In this document: positions 24,614 through 33,096 of the stretch, piece after piece | Layout of the letters: each line of letters starts with the position of its first letter | Position numbering within the stretch: the first letter of the stretch is position 1 | Origin: Candidatus Poribacteria bacterium | GTDB taxonomy: Bacteria > Poribacteria > WGA-4E > WGA-3G | DNA length: 64,000 nucleotides | Direction: 5' to 3' | Assembly: GCA_003635195.1 (NCBI GenBank) | Contig: PYIY01000212.1 | Location: 1-64,000 of the forward strand | The notes under the pieces: model-generated | Database searches by the model: none | Told to the model about the DNA's origin: nothing | What the model saw: only the letters and a program-made list of their open reading frames with translations | Program-made: the position numbers and the translations under genes

Positions 24614-24889
24614 TTGAACGAGGAAAGAAGAAGGCATCGTAAATTTCGGACAGGTCTTGTTACGAGCAACAGTATGGATAAAACTGTTGCAGTGTCAATT
24701 GTGCGTCGCTATCAACACCCCCTTTACAAGAAAGTCGTCCGGAAAACGAAAAAAATTCTTGCTCACGATGAACAGAATAGTTGTAACGTCGGTGACGTGG
24801 TGCAGGTTGTTGAAACCCGTCCGCTGAGTCGTCAGAAACGGTGGCGGGTCCAGGCAGTCGTAAACGCAGTACAGCCCGCAAATGATTAA
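24614..24889 (+). CDS. rpsQ: 30S ribosomal protein S17
   Basis: A 91-residue protein. TTG 24614 is preferred because TTGGAGGATAAAG places a perfect Shine-Dalgarno before it and the protein then starts 'NEERRRHRKF', as in relatives. An in-frame ATG at 24596 lies upstream of that ribosome binding site. Core motifs are 'GLVTSNSMDKTVAVSIVRR', 'HPLYKKVVRKTKKILAHDE' and 'VGDVVQVVETRPLSRQKRW'. Confidence 0.94.
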   Translation: MNEERRRHRKFRTGLVTSNSMDKTVAVSIVRRYQHPLYKKVVRKTKKILAHDEQNSCNVGDVVQVVETRPLSRQKRWRVQAVVNAVQPAND

Positions 24890-25048
24890 GAAGTGCTGTC
24901 ACCGAAACATTCATTCACGCTGTGTCTCTCATAAGATGAAAAACACAGCAAACGGTGTATACATGGCACTTGAAAAGAAAGGGTTTCCATCCACACTCTG
25001 ACGTTTCCAAAACACACCGTTTTGAAAACGGTAGACGAGGATATAAAA

Positions 25049-25432
25049 ATGGTTCAATCATACTCTCGATTAACCTGTGCTGATAATACTGGCGCAAGGA
25101 AATTAATGTGCATTAGTGTATTAGGAGGGACGCGGCGGCGTTATGCGCGCGTAGGCGATGTGATTGTCGCAAGCATCAAAGAAGCAACGCCTAATACACA
25201 GGTGAGCGCCGGTGAAGTCGTTCGCGCAGTTGTTGTCCGTACGACTAAAGAATATCGACGCGCAGACGGCTCCTATATTAAATTTGACCAGAATGCTGCG
25301 GTTCTCGTACATCCGCCGGATCGAGAAGGTAACCAACTTCCACGAGGCACCCGGATTTTCGGACCTGTCGCGCGAGAACTCAGAGAAAAGGGTTTTACCC
25401 GAATTATTTCGCTCGCACCTGAGGTGATTTAG
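25049..25432 (+). CDS. rplN: 50S ribosomal protein L14
   Basis: A 127-residue protein from ATG 25049; the frame continues upstream to TTG 25022, but the family N-terminus is 'MVQ..SRLTCADNTGARKL'. 'VGDVIVASIKEATPN', 'RTTKEYRRADGSYIKFDQNA' and 'GTRIFGPVARELREKGF' are diagnostic. It is a few residues longer than usual. rplX begins ten bases later. Confidence 0.96.
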   Translation: MVQSYSRLTCADNTGARKLMCISVLGGTRRRYARVGDVIVASIKEATPNTQVSAGEVVRAVVVRTTKEYRRADGSYIKFDQNAAVLVHPPDREGNQLPRGTRIFGPVARELREKGFTRIISLAPEVI

Positions 25433-25442
25433 GAGGATAATT

Positions 25443-25676
25443 GTGACACGACAAAAACTGCATATTAAGAAGGACGACACGGTTTTAGTCCTCAGTGGAC
25501 AGGACCGAGGCAAGGAAGGTGTGGTTTTGGAGGTGTTCCCAAAGAAACAACGCGCAATCGTTGAAGGTGTCCATATCGTTAAACGCCACCTCCGACCAAA
25601 CCAAACTGGACAAGGCGGTATTGTCGAACGCGAAGGCACGATTCACATTTCTAATCTCAAAAAGATTGATAACTAA
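25443..25676 (+). CDS. rplX: 50S ribosomal protein L24, C-terminally short
   Basis: A 77-residue protein with GTG start after AGGAGGATAATT. The KOW motif 'LHIKKDDTVLVLSGQDRGKEG' and 'GVHIVKRHLRPNQTGQGGIVEREGTIHISN' are intact. It stops where most L24 proteins continue for another 25 or so residues. No continuation is visible in other frames, so this looks like a genuinely short form. Confidence 0.93.
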   Translation: MTRQKLHIKKDDTVLVLSGQDRGKEGVVLEVFPKKQRAIVEGVHIVKRHLRPNQTGQGGIVEREGTIHISNLKKIDN

Positions 25677-25749
25677 ACACCGCAAGCGCAAAGCGTTGCG
25701 AAAAGGCATTTTATTCAATACGCAATCTTTAGAATAGGATACAAGGCTC

Positions 25750-26289
25750 ATGAGCCCATTCAAAGAATTTTATCAAACAGAAGTTATGCCTGCATTACAG
25801 AGCCATTTTAACTATGAAAATGTGATGCAGATTCCGAAACTCGACAAGATTACACTCAATATCGGGGTCGGCGAAGCACTTCAGAACCCGAAAGCCCTCG
25901 AAGATGCTGTCGAAGAACTCACACTTATCGCGGGACAACGCGCGATCATTACGCACGCCAAAAAATCCGTTTCTGCTTTTAAGGTCAGAGAAGGTATGGC
26001 AATCGGATGTAAAGTTACGTTAAGACAGCAGCGGATGTACGAATTTTATAACCGGCTGGTAAACATCGTTTTACCGCAAATTCGGGACTTTCGCGGTGTA
26101 TCGCCAGATGCGTTTGATGGCCGTGGTAATTACTCCCTCGGTCTCACCGAACAGTTAATCTTCCCGGAAATTGATTACGACACCGTTAACGATATTCGCG
26201 GGCTGAATGTATCCATTGTTACCACCGCCCCCACAGATGAAGAAGGGCGCGAATTACTAGGACTGCTGGGAATGCCGTTCCAAAAATAG
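25750..26289 (+). CDS. rplE: 50S ribosomal protein L5
   Basis: A 179-residue protein. 'IPKLDKITLNIGVGEALQNPK', 'GQRAIITHAKKSVSAFKVREG', 'IGCKVTLR' and 'RDFRGVSPDAFDGRGNYSLG' identify L5, a central-protuberance protein binding 5S rRNA. The ribosome binding site is weak. Confidence 0.97.
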   Translation: MSPFKEFYQTEVMPALQSHFNYENVMQIPKLDKITLNIGVGEALQNPKALEDAVEELTLIAGQRAIITHAKKSVSAFKVREGMAIGCKVTLRQQRMYEFYNRLVNIVLPQIRDFRGVSPDAFDGRGNYSLGLTEQLIFPEIDYDTVNDIRGLNVSIVTTAPTDEEGRELLGLLGMPFQK

Positions 26290-26424
26290 ATGGGGGCGGT
26301 ATCACAAAGTTTCGCCGTCAAATGGCAAGACAAACAACCTCGCAGCTTCAGACGCAGCTAACTTTCAACATCCGGACATACTGAGAACACACGTCTCGGA
26401 TAACCAAGAAAAGGAGCATCCAGA

Positions 26425-26610
26425 TTGGCAAGTAAAGCATGGATTGCCAAACAGAAAAGGACCCCGCGGTTCCAAACTCGGAAATATAACCGTTGCAAAA
26501 GTTGCGGGAGGTCGCGTGGGTATCTGCGCAAGTTTGAATTGTGTCGTATCTGTTTTCGCCTCTTTGCCCGTGCCGGTAAAATCCCCGGTGTCCGAAAGGC
26601 GAGCTGGTAG
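26425..26610 (+). CDS. rpsN: 30S ribosomal protein S14, type Z (zinc-binding)
   Basis: A 61-residue protein starting at TTG 26425 behind AAAGGAG. This is the short zinc form: cysteines at 24, 27, 40 and 43 (CKSC, CRIC), with 'GYLRKFELCRICFRLFA' and 'GKIPGVRKASW'. It lies between rplE and rpsH as expected. Confidence 0.95.
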   Translation: MASKAWIAKQKRTPRFQTRKYNRCKSCGRSRGYLRKFELCRICFRLFARAGKIPGVRKASW

Positions 26611-26696
26611 AAAACTGAAACCTGTCTGCCCTTAAATGCGCGCATGACAAGCACATCGACCATTCAAAATAAAAACGAAATGAAGGAGAATCTTTC

Positions 26697-27098
26697 ATGT
26701 CGATGACCGATCCAATTGCCGATATGTTAACACGTATCCGCAATGCCAATATGGCAGGACATGAACGCGTTGAAATCCCCTCTTCAAAGGTCAAAGCGGA
26801 AATCGCACGCATCTTGGCAGAAGAAGGTTTCGTCCGAAACTACCGCCTGCTTGAAGATGGAAAGCAGGGGATTTTAAGAATCTATTTGAAATACGGAAAT
26901 ACCAAAAAAGAGAAGGTCATCACAAACCTTAGACGCATTAGCAAACCCGGTAGACGGATTTACGCCAAAGCGGATAGTCTACCGCGGGTTTACGGCGGGC
27001 TCGGTGTCGCTATTCTATCGACATCCAATGGTCTAAAAACCACACCACAATGCCGCAGCGAAAAAATCGGTGGTGAAGTCTTGTGTTACGTCTGGTAA
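26697..27098 (+). CDS. rpsH: 30S ribosomal protein S8
   Basis: A 133-residue protein with AAGGAG before ATG. 'TDPIADMLTRIRNANMAGHE', 'IPSSKVKAEIARILAEEGFV' and the closing 'GLGVAILSTSNG...GGEVLCYVW' are typical. S8 binds 16S helix 21 and is the spc operon translational repressor in some bacteria. Confidence 0.97.
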   Translation: MSMTDPIADMLTRIRNANMAGHERVEIPSSKVKAEIARILAEEGFVRNYRLLEDGKQGILRIYLKYGNTKKEKVITNLRRISKPGRRIYAKADSLPRVYGGLGVAILSTSNGLKTTPQCRSEKIGGEVLCYVW

Positions 27099-27137
27099 GA
27101 TTTTGTAGATGGCTCTCAATGAACTCGGAGAAATAGC

Positions 27138-27710
27138 ATGTCACGTATTGGACTAAAACCGATTCCATTACCCGATAAAGTACAGGTCGACTTAAATCAA
27201 AGCGATGTACAGGTCGAGGGTCCCAAAGGCAGCCTGAATTGGGAACTTCCAGACGGAATCGATGTGACGCTTGAGGAAAACGTCCTAACCGTCCAAAGAA
27301 CCAGTGAACTCAAACAGTACAAAGCCTTGCACGGCTTGGCGCGCAGCCTCATTGCCAACATGGTTACCGGGGTTTCAGAGGGTTTTGAGAAGAAGCTGCG
27401 AGTTGTGGGTACCGGCTACCGTGCAGAAGTCAACCGTGAGAACAATTTGGTTCTTGATGTCGGGTATTCACATCCCGTCACTTACACACCGCCTGAGGGG
27501 ATCACCTTGAGTGTTGAAGCCCCTGAGACAATAGATGGGCAAGCCCACACACCTGTTATTGTCAGCGGTATTGATAAACAACTCGTTGGACAGGTCGCAG
27601 CGACTATCCGTCAAATTCGGAAACCTGATACTTATAAACCTTGTAAAGGTATCCGCTATGAGGGCGAACGCGTCCGGGATAAAGAAGGGAAAGCTGCTGC
27701 TGTCGCCTAA
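27138..27710 (+). CDS. rplF: 50S ribosomal protein L6
   Basis: A 190-residue protein. 'MSRIGLKPIPLPDKVQV', 'VEGPKGSLNWELP', 'ARSLIANMVTGVSEGFEKKL' and 'RKPDTYKPCKGIRYEGERV' identify L6 (two related domains near the sarcin-ricin loop). Length is slightly above average. Confidence 0.97.
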   Translation: MSRIGLKPIPLPDKVQVDLNQSDVQVEGPKGSLNWELPDGIDVTLEENVLTVQRTSELKQYKALHGLARSLIANMVTGVSEGFEKKLRVVGTGYRAEVNRENNLVLDVGYSHPVTYTPPEGITLSVEAPETIDGQAHTPVIVSGIDKQLVGQVAATIRQIRKPDTYKPCKGIRYEGERVRDKEGKAAAVA

Positions 27711-27793
27711 TGCTGTTATATCTTGCGCGCAATAGGACGACATTTGCACTTCCTATGAAATAGATGGCGCGCCTATGGTAATAAGGAGACCCC

Positions 27794-28162
27794 TTGACAC
27801 TCATAAAAAAGAAACGGATGAGCCATCTACGCCGCCGGAAACGCGTCCGTCAAAAGATTACCGGGACCGGTAGCAGACCTCGGCTTGCTGTTTTCAGAAG
27901 TCTAAAACATATCTATGCACAGCTCATTAACGATGAACTTGGTGTAACGGTCGCCGAAGCCTCTACTTTGTCACCGGAACTGAAAGAGACGCTTTCAAAC
28001 GGTGGAAACATAGCGGCAGCGGAGCGTGTTGGCGCACTTATCGCCCAAAAAGCCAAGCAGCGGGAAATTGTGGGAGTCGTCTTCGATCGGGGCGGGCATC
28101 TCTACCACGGGCGCATCAAAGCCCTTGCTGAAGCTGCGAGGGCAGAAGGACTTAAGTTCTAA
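27794..28162 (+). CDS. rplR: 50S ribosomal protein L18
   Basis: A 122-residue protein read from TTG 27794 after AAGGAGA. 'RRKRVRQKITGTGSRPRLAV', 'RSLKHIYAQLINDE' and 'VVFDRGGHLYHGRIKALAEAAR' are the family signature. It binds 5S rRNA with L5. Confidence 0.95.
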   Translation: MTLIKKKRMSHLRRRKRVRQKITGTGSRPRLAVFRSLKHIYAQLINDELGVTVAEASTLSPELKETLSNGGNIAAAERVGALIAQKAKQREIVGVVFDRGGHLYHGRIKALAEAARAEGLKF

Positions 28163-28234
28163 ATGCCCCGTACACCGGTGCCTGTGCCTCTACAGACACG
28201 GTAAACAGGATTCACACCGGATAGGAGACTTTTT

Positions 28235-28747
28235 TTGCTGAAAGATAGAATTAACCCTGATGAATTTGAATTTGAGGAACGCATGATTACAATTAATCGT
28301 GTGATGCGCGTCGGTAAGGGACGACGTACGCCGAGTTTTAACTCACTCACGGTTGTTGGCAATCGTGATGGTATTGTCGGTATCGGATTTGGGAGCGCGA
28401 GCGAAGTGGCTGGCGCGCTCCGTAAAAGTTTCGCCGATGCACGCAAAAACCTAATTCGGGTACCCATCACCAACGGCACGCTCCCGCATGAAATTACCTG
28501 CGAATTCAAATCTGCTAAAGTTTTGTTGAAACCGGCAAGCCCCGGAACTGGCATTATTGCAGGGCACGCAACGCGCGCGATCCTCGAATTCGCGGGCGTA
28601 CGAGACGCACTGACAAAATGCTTATCCTCTCGGAACGTGAAAAATATTGCTGAAGCCACTATGCTTGGCTTAAAGAACCTCAAGGATGTCAACGAAGTCG
28701 CACGACTACGAGACCTATCTGTTGAAGAACTACTCAAAAAACGCTAA
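28235..28747 (+). CDS. rpsE: 30S ribosomal protein S5
   Basis: A 170-residue protein with TTG start after AGGAGAC. 'EFEERMITINRVMRVGKGRR', 'GFGSASEVAGALRKSFADARKNL' and 'KPASPGTGIIAGHATRAILE' identify S5, involved in decoding fidelity. rpmD, which usually follows, is absent. Confidence 0.96.
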   Translation: MLKDRINPDEFEFEERMITINRVMRVGKGRRTPSFNSLTVVGNRDGIVGIGFGSASEVAGALRKSFADARKNLIRVPITNGTLPHEITCEFKSAKVLLKPASPGTGIIAGHATRAILEFAGVRDALTKCLSSRNVKNIAEATMLGLKNLKDVNEVARLRDLSVEELLKKR

Positions 28748-28754
28748 AGATTGG

Positions 28755-28858
28755 CAATGAGCGGTCAGCCGTTGGCGGTCAGAAAGTAGCGAATTGAACA
28801 TTCAAATACCTCTTAACTGACAACTGAAAGTCAACGGTTTCCGATAGCCATAGAGGAA
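28755..28858. repeat. Palindromic spacer repeat between rpsE and rplO
   Basis: GCGGTCAGCCGTTGGCGGTCAG faces a downstream CCTCTTAACTGACAACTGAAAG segment. It is a diverged copy of the TCAGT-type spacer repeat and occupies the place where rpmD is expected. Confidence 0.5.
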
Positions 28859-28870
28859 TGGAGTAACCTG

Positions 28871-29347
28871 ATGAAATTGAATGAACTTAAACCTGCCCCT
28901 GGCTCAAAACGTTCAAGAAAACGCGTCGGTAGAGGGAACGCTTCAGGCTGGGGTAAAACTTGTGGGCGCGGTCACAAGGGACAAAAGTCCCGATCTGGTA
29001 GTTCAATTCCAGCGTGGTTTGAAGGTGGACAGATGCCGCTCGTGCGCCGCTTACCGAAGCGCGGCCCACGGCGAACCGCACACAAACGATTTGAATATGA
29101 TGTTATCAATGTTGAAACCCTCAATCTTTTCGATGACGCAGCGGTTGTCAGTCCCAAATCCCTTCGCGAAGCAGGCTTAATCAAACGAAAGAACGCACTG
29201 ATAAAGATACTCGGCGATGGCGAACTCGAAAAACAATTAAAAGTCCAAGCGCACCGTTTCTCAAAATCAGCGATCGAAAAAATTGAATCCAAAGGCGGGA
29301 CAGCCGAAGTGCTCGGACTGCACGCTACCCCTGACAACGCTGCTTGA
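28871..29347 (+). CDS. rplO: 50S ribosomal protein L15
   Basis: A 158-residue protein. 'MKLNELKPAPGSKRSRKRVG' followed by the Gly/Arg-rich 'GWGKTCGRGHKGQKSRSG' and 'FEGGQMPLVRRLPKRG' is diagnostic. ATG follows GGAATGGAGTAACCTG. secY begins 30 bases later. Confidence 0.96.
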   Translation: MKLNELKPAPGSKRSRKRVGRGNASGWGKTCGRGHKGQKSRSGSSIPAWFEGGQMPLVRRLPKRGPRRTAHKRFEYDVINVETLNLFDDAAVVSPKSLREAGLIKRKNALIKILGDGELEKQLKVQAHRFSKSAIEKIESKGGTAEVLGLHATPDNAA

Positions 29348-29376
29348 AAGTGTGCAGGCGAGGAGGATAAAAATAA

Positions 29377-30711
29377 GTGATTAAGGCATTCCAAAACGCT
29401 TTTAAAATTCCCGAATTGCGGAAACGTCTCATTTTTACAGGGTTGCTCTTAATTGTTTACCGTCTTGGTGCACACATTACGCTGCCGGGTATCGACGATG
29501 TGGCACTTGAGGCGTTTTTTCAACAACTCATGGAGCGGGCGGGCAACGTCGTCGGGTTTATTGATCTGTTTTCCGGGGGCGCATTTAGTCAAATGACGAT
29601 TTTCGCACTCGGTATACAACCGTATATTAGCGCCTCAATCATTATGCAGCTCCTCGGTGTTATCGTGCCGTCTTTGGAGAAACTCTCCAGAGAGCCTGAT
29701 GGCAGAAAGAAAATGACGCAGTACACACGATACGGAACTGTTATACTCAGTATCATTCAAGGTATAACAATCAGTATCGTCTTGCGGAATCCAGAGAACA
29801 TTACTGGACAAGCAGGGGAGATTGTCAGAGATCCTACCTTATGGTGGCATTTCCTCGTAGTCTTGACGCTCACAGCAGGCACCTCCTTCGTTATGTGGCT
29901 TGGTGAGCAAATCACGGAGCGCGGTATTGGGCAAGGTATCTCGCTAATCATTACGGTTGGGATCATTGCTGGCTTACCCGGCGGCGTGACGACCGTTTTA
30001 AACAGTTTAGTGACAAGACCAGAATTCGGAATCCTATCACTCGTGGTGCTCGTCGGACTCATTGTTATAGCCGTTATGGGGACCGTCTTCATCACACTCT
30101 CTGTGAGAAAAATTCCGGTACAATACGGTAGACAGATTCGCGGACGTCGGGTGATTGGCGGGCAATCAACGCATCTGCCACTCAGAGTTAACGCCGCCGG
30201 CATGATTCCTATTATCTTTGCTATTACACTTATTCAGTTCCCACCAACGGCTCTTGGCTTTCTGCCCCGAGACTGGGGATGGGTAACAGGCGCGCAAGCA
30301 CTGATTGATACAGGGACACCGTTGTGGCTTACCTTCTATGCGTTGTTAATCATCGGCTTCACCTATTTTTACACAGCCGTGCAAATCAACCCTGTCCAAA
30401 TGGCAGAGGACTTACAGAAATATGGTGGTTTTATCCCTGGTATTCGTGCCGGAAAACAGACTGCCGATTATATCAATACGACGCTCACACGGATCACGCT
30501 GCCAGGCGCGGTTTTTCTTGCCGCTATCGCTGTCATCCCGATAATTATCACAGAGCGTCTCAACATCGGAGCAACCATGGTGGATGGGGCTTCTATTTTG
30601 ATTGTGGTCGGGGTCGTATTAGATACAATGTCACAAATTGAATCCTATTTAACCGTCCGACACTATGAAGGGTTCCTAAAAGATCGGAAACTCAAAGGCA
30701 GACGGCGTTAA
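29377..30711 (+). CDS. secY: Preprotein translocase subunit SecY
   Basis: A 444-residue ten-helix membrane channel, GTG start after GAGGAGGATAAAAATAA. 'LRKRLIFTGLLLIVYRLGAHI', 'QPYISASIIMQLL', 'TERGIGQGISLIITVGIIAG' and 'FTYFYTAVQINPVQMAEDLQKYGGFIPG'-type segments are clear. It forms the SecYEG export channel that the many secreted proteins here would use. Confidence 0.97.
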   Translation: MIKAFQNAFKIPELRKRLIFTGLLLIVYRLGAHITLPGIDDVALEAFFQQLMERAGNVVGFIDLFSGGAFSQMTIFALGIQPYISASIIMQLLGVIVPSLEKLSREPDGRKKMTQYTRYGTVILSIIQGITISIVLRNPENITGQAGEIVRDPTLWWHFLVVLTLTAGTSFVMWLGEQITERGIGQGISLIITVGIIAGLPGGVTTVLNSLVTRPEFGILSLVVLVGLIVIAVMGTVFITLSVRKIPVQYGRQIRGRRVIGGQSTHLPLRVNAAGMIPIIFAITLIQFPPTALGFLPRDWGWVTGAQALIDTGTPLWLTFYALLIIGFTYFYTAVQINPVQMAEDLQKYGGFIPGIRAGKQTADYINTTLTRITLPGAVFLAAIAVIPIIITERLNIGATMVDGASILIVVGVVLDTMSQIESYLTVRHYEGFLKDRKLKGRRR

Positions 30712-30731
30712 GTGTTTTCGAGGGTAAAAAT

Positions 30732-30848
30732 ATGAAAGTCAGACCTTCTGTGAAAAAAATATGTAACCAGTGTAAAATTATTAAGCGAAAAGGCGTTGTC
30801 CGAGTGATTTGTCCTTCAAATCCGAAGCACAAACAGCGACAGGGCTAA
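30732..30848 (+). CDS. rpmJ: 50S ribosomal protein L36
   Basis: A 38-residue protein, 'MKVRPSVKKICNQCKIIKRK' at the start and 'CPSNPKHKQRQG' at the end. Zinc ligands are C11, C14, C27 and H33, the C+ form. It lies only 20 bases after secY, so the adk-map-infA block found here in many bacteria is missing. Confidence 0.95.
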   Translation: MKVRPSVKKICNQCKIIKRKGVVRVICPSNPKHKQRQG

Positions 30849-30991
30849 CCCTTTAATAATTTAACTTCGGAGAGTTCCAAGTTTTCTGGTAACCATCTTT
30901 ACCCAAACCGGTTATAACAGTTACCAAAAAACGCTATCGTTTCGCAAACCTCTTAACTCATAACTGACAACTCTTAAAAAGGAGAAGGCGC
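30849..30991. repeat. TCAGT-type repeat remnant between rpmJ and rpsM
   Basis: The 143-base spacer ends with CCTCTTAACTCATAACTGACAACTC (30949-30974), the downstream arm of the recurrent spacer repeat. The upstream arm is diverged (GGAGAGTTCCAAGTTTTCTG). Confidence 0.4.
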
Positions 30992-31384
30992 ATGGCAAGG
31001 ATTGCCGGGGTTGATTTACCCCGAAACAAACGCATAGATATCGCACTGACAGCAATTTACGGCATTGGACGCTACACCGCATCGCAAATTGTTACCGACC
31101 TTGACATTGACCCGGGAAAAAAAGTTGACGCTCTTGCGGAAAATGAGATTAGTCAACTCCGAGACAAAATTCAGGACTATAAAATCGAGGGTGACTTGCG
31201 ACGCGAAATCGATCAGAACATTAAACGACTGATGGATATCAACAGCTATCGCGGCTTACGGCATCGTCGGCAACTGCCCGTCCGCGGGCAGCGCACGAAT
31301 ACAAATGCTCGCACCCGTAAGGGAAAAGCGAGAACGATCTCTGTCGGTAGAAAAGCCAAAGAGGCAGCGCGTAAGGGCGGATAG
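30992..31384 (+). CDS. rpsM: 30S ribosomal protein S13
   Basis: A 130-residue protein with AAAGGAGAAG before ATG. 'MARIAGVDLPRNKRIDIALT', 'YGIGRYTASQIV' and 'SYRGLRHRRQLPVRGQRTNTN' identify S13, a head protein touching the P-site tRNA. Confidence 0.97.
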   Translation: MARIAGVDLPRNKRIDIALTAIYGIGRYTASQIVTDLDIDPGKKVDALAENEISQLRDKIQDYKIEGDLRREIDQNIKRLMDINSYRGLRHRRQLPVRGQRTNTNARTRKGKARTISVGRKAKEAARKGG

Positions 31385-31553
31385 TGTTAAGAGCCATCAG
31401 TTAGAGGAAGTTAACAGTTTTCAGCCCGATTTTTTCTCCGAAAAAATCTTTCAGTTTACCTCACAGTGAGAGTTAAGAGACTTTGGAACTATCGAAAACC
31501 TCTTGTAACTGTTAACTGTTAACTGACAACTATTAACCGAAAGGAGAAGCGTT
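31385..31553. repeat. Inverted spacer repeat between rpsM and rpsK
   Basis: Two arms, CATCAGTTAGAGGAAGTTAACAG (31394-31416) and CCTCTTGTAACTGTTAACTGTTAACTGAC (31499-31527), flank a hairpin-prone centre including TTTTTTCTCCGAAAAAA. Same family as the other TCAGT-type spacers. Confidence 0.55.
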
Positions 31554-31925
31554 TTGCGTGGAAGAAGAAGAGAACGCAAAAATGTACCTGAGGGTATCGC
31601 ACATATCCAAGCGACCTTCAATAATACAATTATTACGATCACAGACTTAAATGGAAACACCGTTGCTTGGGCGAATGCTGGGATGACTTTCACGGGTTCC
31701 CGGAAGTCAACGCCTTTTGCTGCACAGCAGACAGCAGAAGCATGCGCTCGTCGGGCAATGGATCACGGCATGAAACGCGTGGAGGTTAGAGTCAAAGGTC
31801 CCGGCTCCGGACGAGAGTCTTCTATACGAGCCCTCGCCGCAGCTGGACTCGAAATTAGTTTGATGAAAGACGTGACTCCGATCCCACACAATGGATGTCG
31901 TCCCCCTAAGAGACGACGGGTTTGA
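31554..31925 (+). CDS. rpsK: 30S ribosomal protein S11
   Basis: A 123-residue protein from TTG 31554 after AAAGGAGAAG. 'GIAHIQATFNNTIITITD', 'GSRKSTPFAAQQTAEA' and 'KDVTPIPHNGCRPPKRRRV' identify S11 of the 30S platform. Confidence 0.97.
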   Translation: MRGRRRERKNVPEGIAHIQATFNNTIITITDLNGNTVAWANAGMTFTGSRKSTPFAAQQTAEACARRAMDHGMKRVEVRVKGPGSGRESSIRALAAAGLEISLMKDVTPIPHNGCRPPKRRRV

Positions 31926-31943
31926 GGTATTTGAGGAAAACGA

Positions 31944-32576
31944 ATGAGCAGATATTTAGACGCAGTCTGTAAATTATGCCGACGGGAAGGCGAAAAACTC
32001 TTTTTGAAAGGGCGGCGTTGCAACGGTCCCAAATGTGCTTTTGAACGCCGGAGCTACCCCCCTGGCGAACACGGACAAACACCACCGCGCCGAGGGCGCG
32101 ACAACTTCCGGCGACAGTTGCGCGCGAAACAGAAAGTTAAACGGACCTATGGTGTTTTTGAGAAACAATTTCGGAATTACTATTTCAAAGCCGCTCGCCA
32201 ATCAGGTATTGCTGGTGAGAATTTGATTAGTTTCCTTGAACGCCGATTAGACAATGTCGTTTATCGACTCGGGTTCGCGACATCTCGAAATCAGGCACGT
32301 CAACTGGTGAAGCATAATCATTTCACCGTCAACGGCAAGCGTGTTAACATCCCTTCCTATATCGTGCAGATCGGTGATGTTATCACACCACGTGAACGCA
32401 GCCGAAACCTCGCTGTCATCCAGGAATCACTTGAGTACGCCCAACAACGCGGTGCACCTGAATGGCTCGACATCGATACCGATAAAGCGGAAGGACGTGT
32501 TCAGGGAGCCCCTGTGGTAGAGCAGATCGCCGTGGACCTTGAAACGCAACTCATCATTGAACTTTACTCCCGATAG
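31944..32576 (+). CDS. rpsD: 30S ribosomal protein S4 (zinc-binding form)
   Basis: A 210-residue protein. Cysteines 9, 12, 26 and 31 form the zinc site of the C+ type; 'ERRSYPPGEHGQ', 'YGVFEKQFRNYYFKA' and the S4 domain 'RLDNVVYRLGFATSRNQARQ' follow. It binds the 16S 5' domain and initiates 30S assembly. Confidence 0.97.
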   Translation: MSRYLDAVCKLCRREGEKLFLKGRRCNGPKCAFERRSYPPGEHGQTPPRRGRDNFRRQLRAKQKVKRTYGVFEKQFRNYYFKAARQSGIAGENLISFLERRLDNVVYRLGFATSRNQARQLVKHNHFTVNGKRVNIPSYIVQIGDVITPRERSRNLAVIQESLEYAQQRGAPEWLDIDTDKAEGRVQGAPVVEQIAVDLETQLIIELYSR

Positions 32577-33096
32577 GCACATCTCTTTAATTATTGGGTT
32601 TCTGCTCCCATTTTTCCTGCTTCGCAGTGAGAACAAAAGCGGGTTTCTGTTAAGCGGATACCTGCTTGCAACAACGGCAGCAAGGAGAGCAGGAATCCAT
32701 GAGTCAATGGTACCCACAACCTAAAGGTTGGAGCTTGTGCTTCGTAGACAGTGCGGTTTTCTCAAAGAGTCAACCGTCTTATTCCGTCTCCACAATAGCA
32801 GCCGAGCCTGCTATGTGACCTTCAAAGGTCAACCTATTTGACTTTGACATGTGATTTTTCAACGGGTGCGGTTTTTACGCCTGCTACCCTAAACATGCAA
32901 CGGATACCCGAAAGGGTTTCGTCAATATAGAGGTGTGTGAGGCTTTTACGTGATTGTCTCAATTGACGAGCGTTCCGACAACACATCAATCACAACCTAT
33001 GCCGAACACTATAGAATTAGACGTATTATTGTGAAAAATGTTTGGACTATTTTTGTATCACACGCTCATCCAGTTTAATCCTATAGGAGGAAATCG
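32577..33096. other. 520-base rpsD-rpoA intergenic region
   Basis: No convincing ORF. It contains scattered short inverted repeats, such as ACCTAAAGGTTGG and CCTTCAAAGGTCAACC, and a TTTTTCAACGGGTGCGGTTTTTACG motif resembling the GGTGCGG repeat near 55020. A consensus promoter is not evident, although such a long gap before rpoA suggests a separate start. AGGAGG at 33087-33092 is the rpoA ribosome binding site. Confidence 0.4.
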
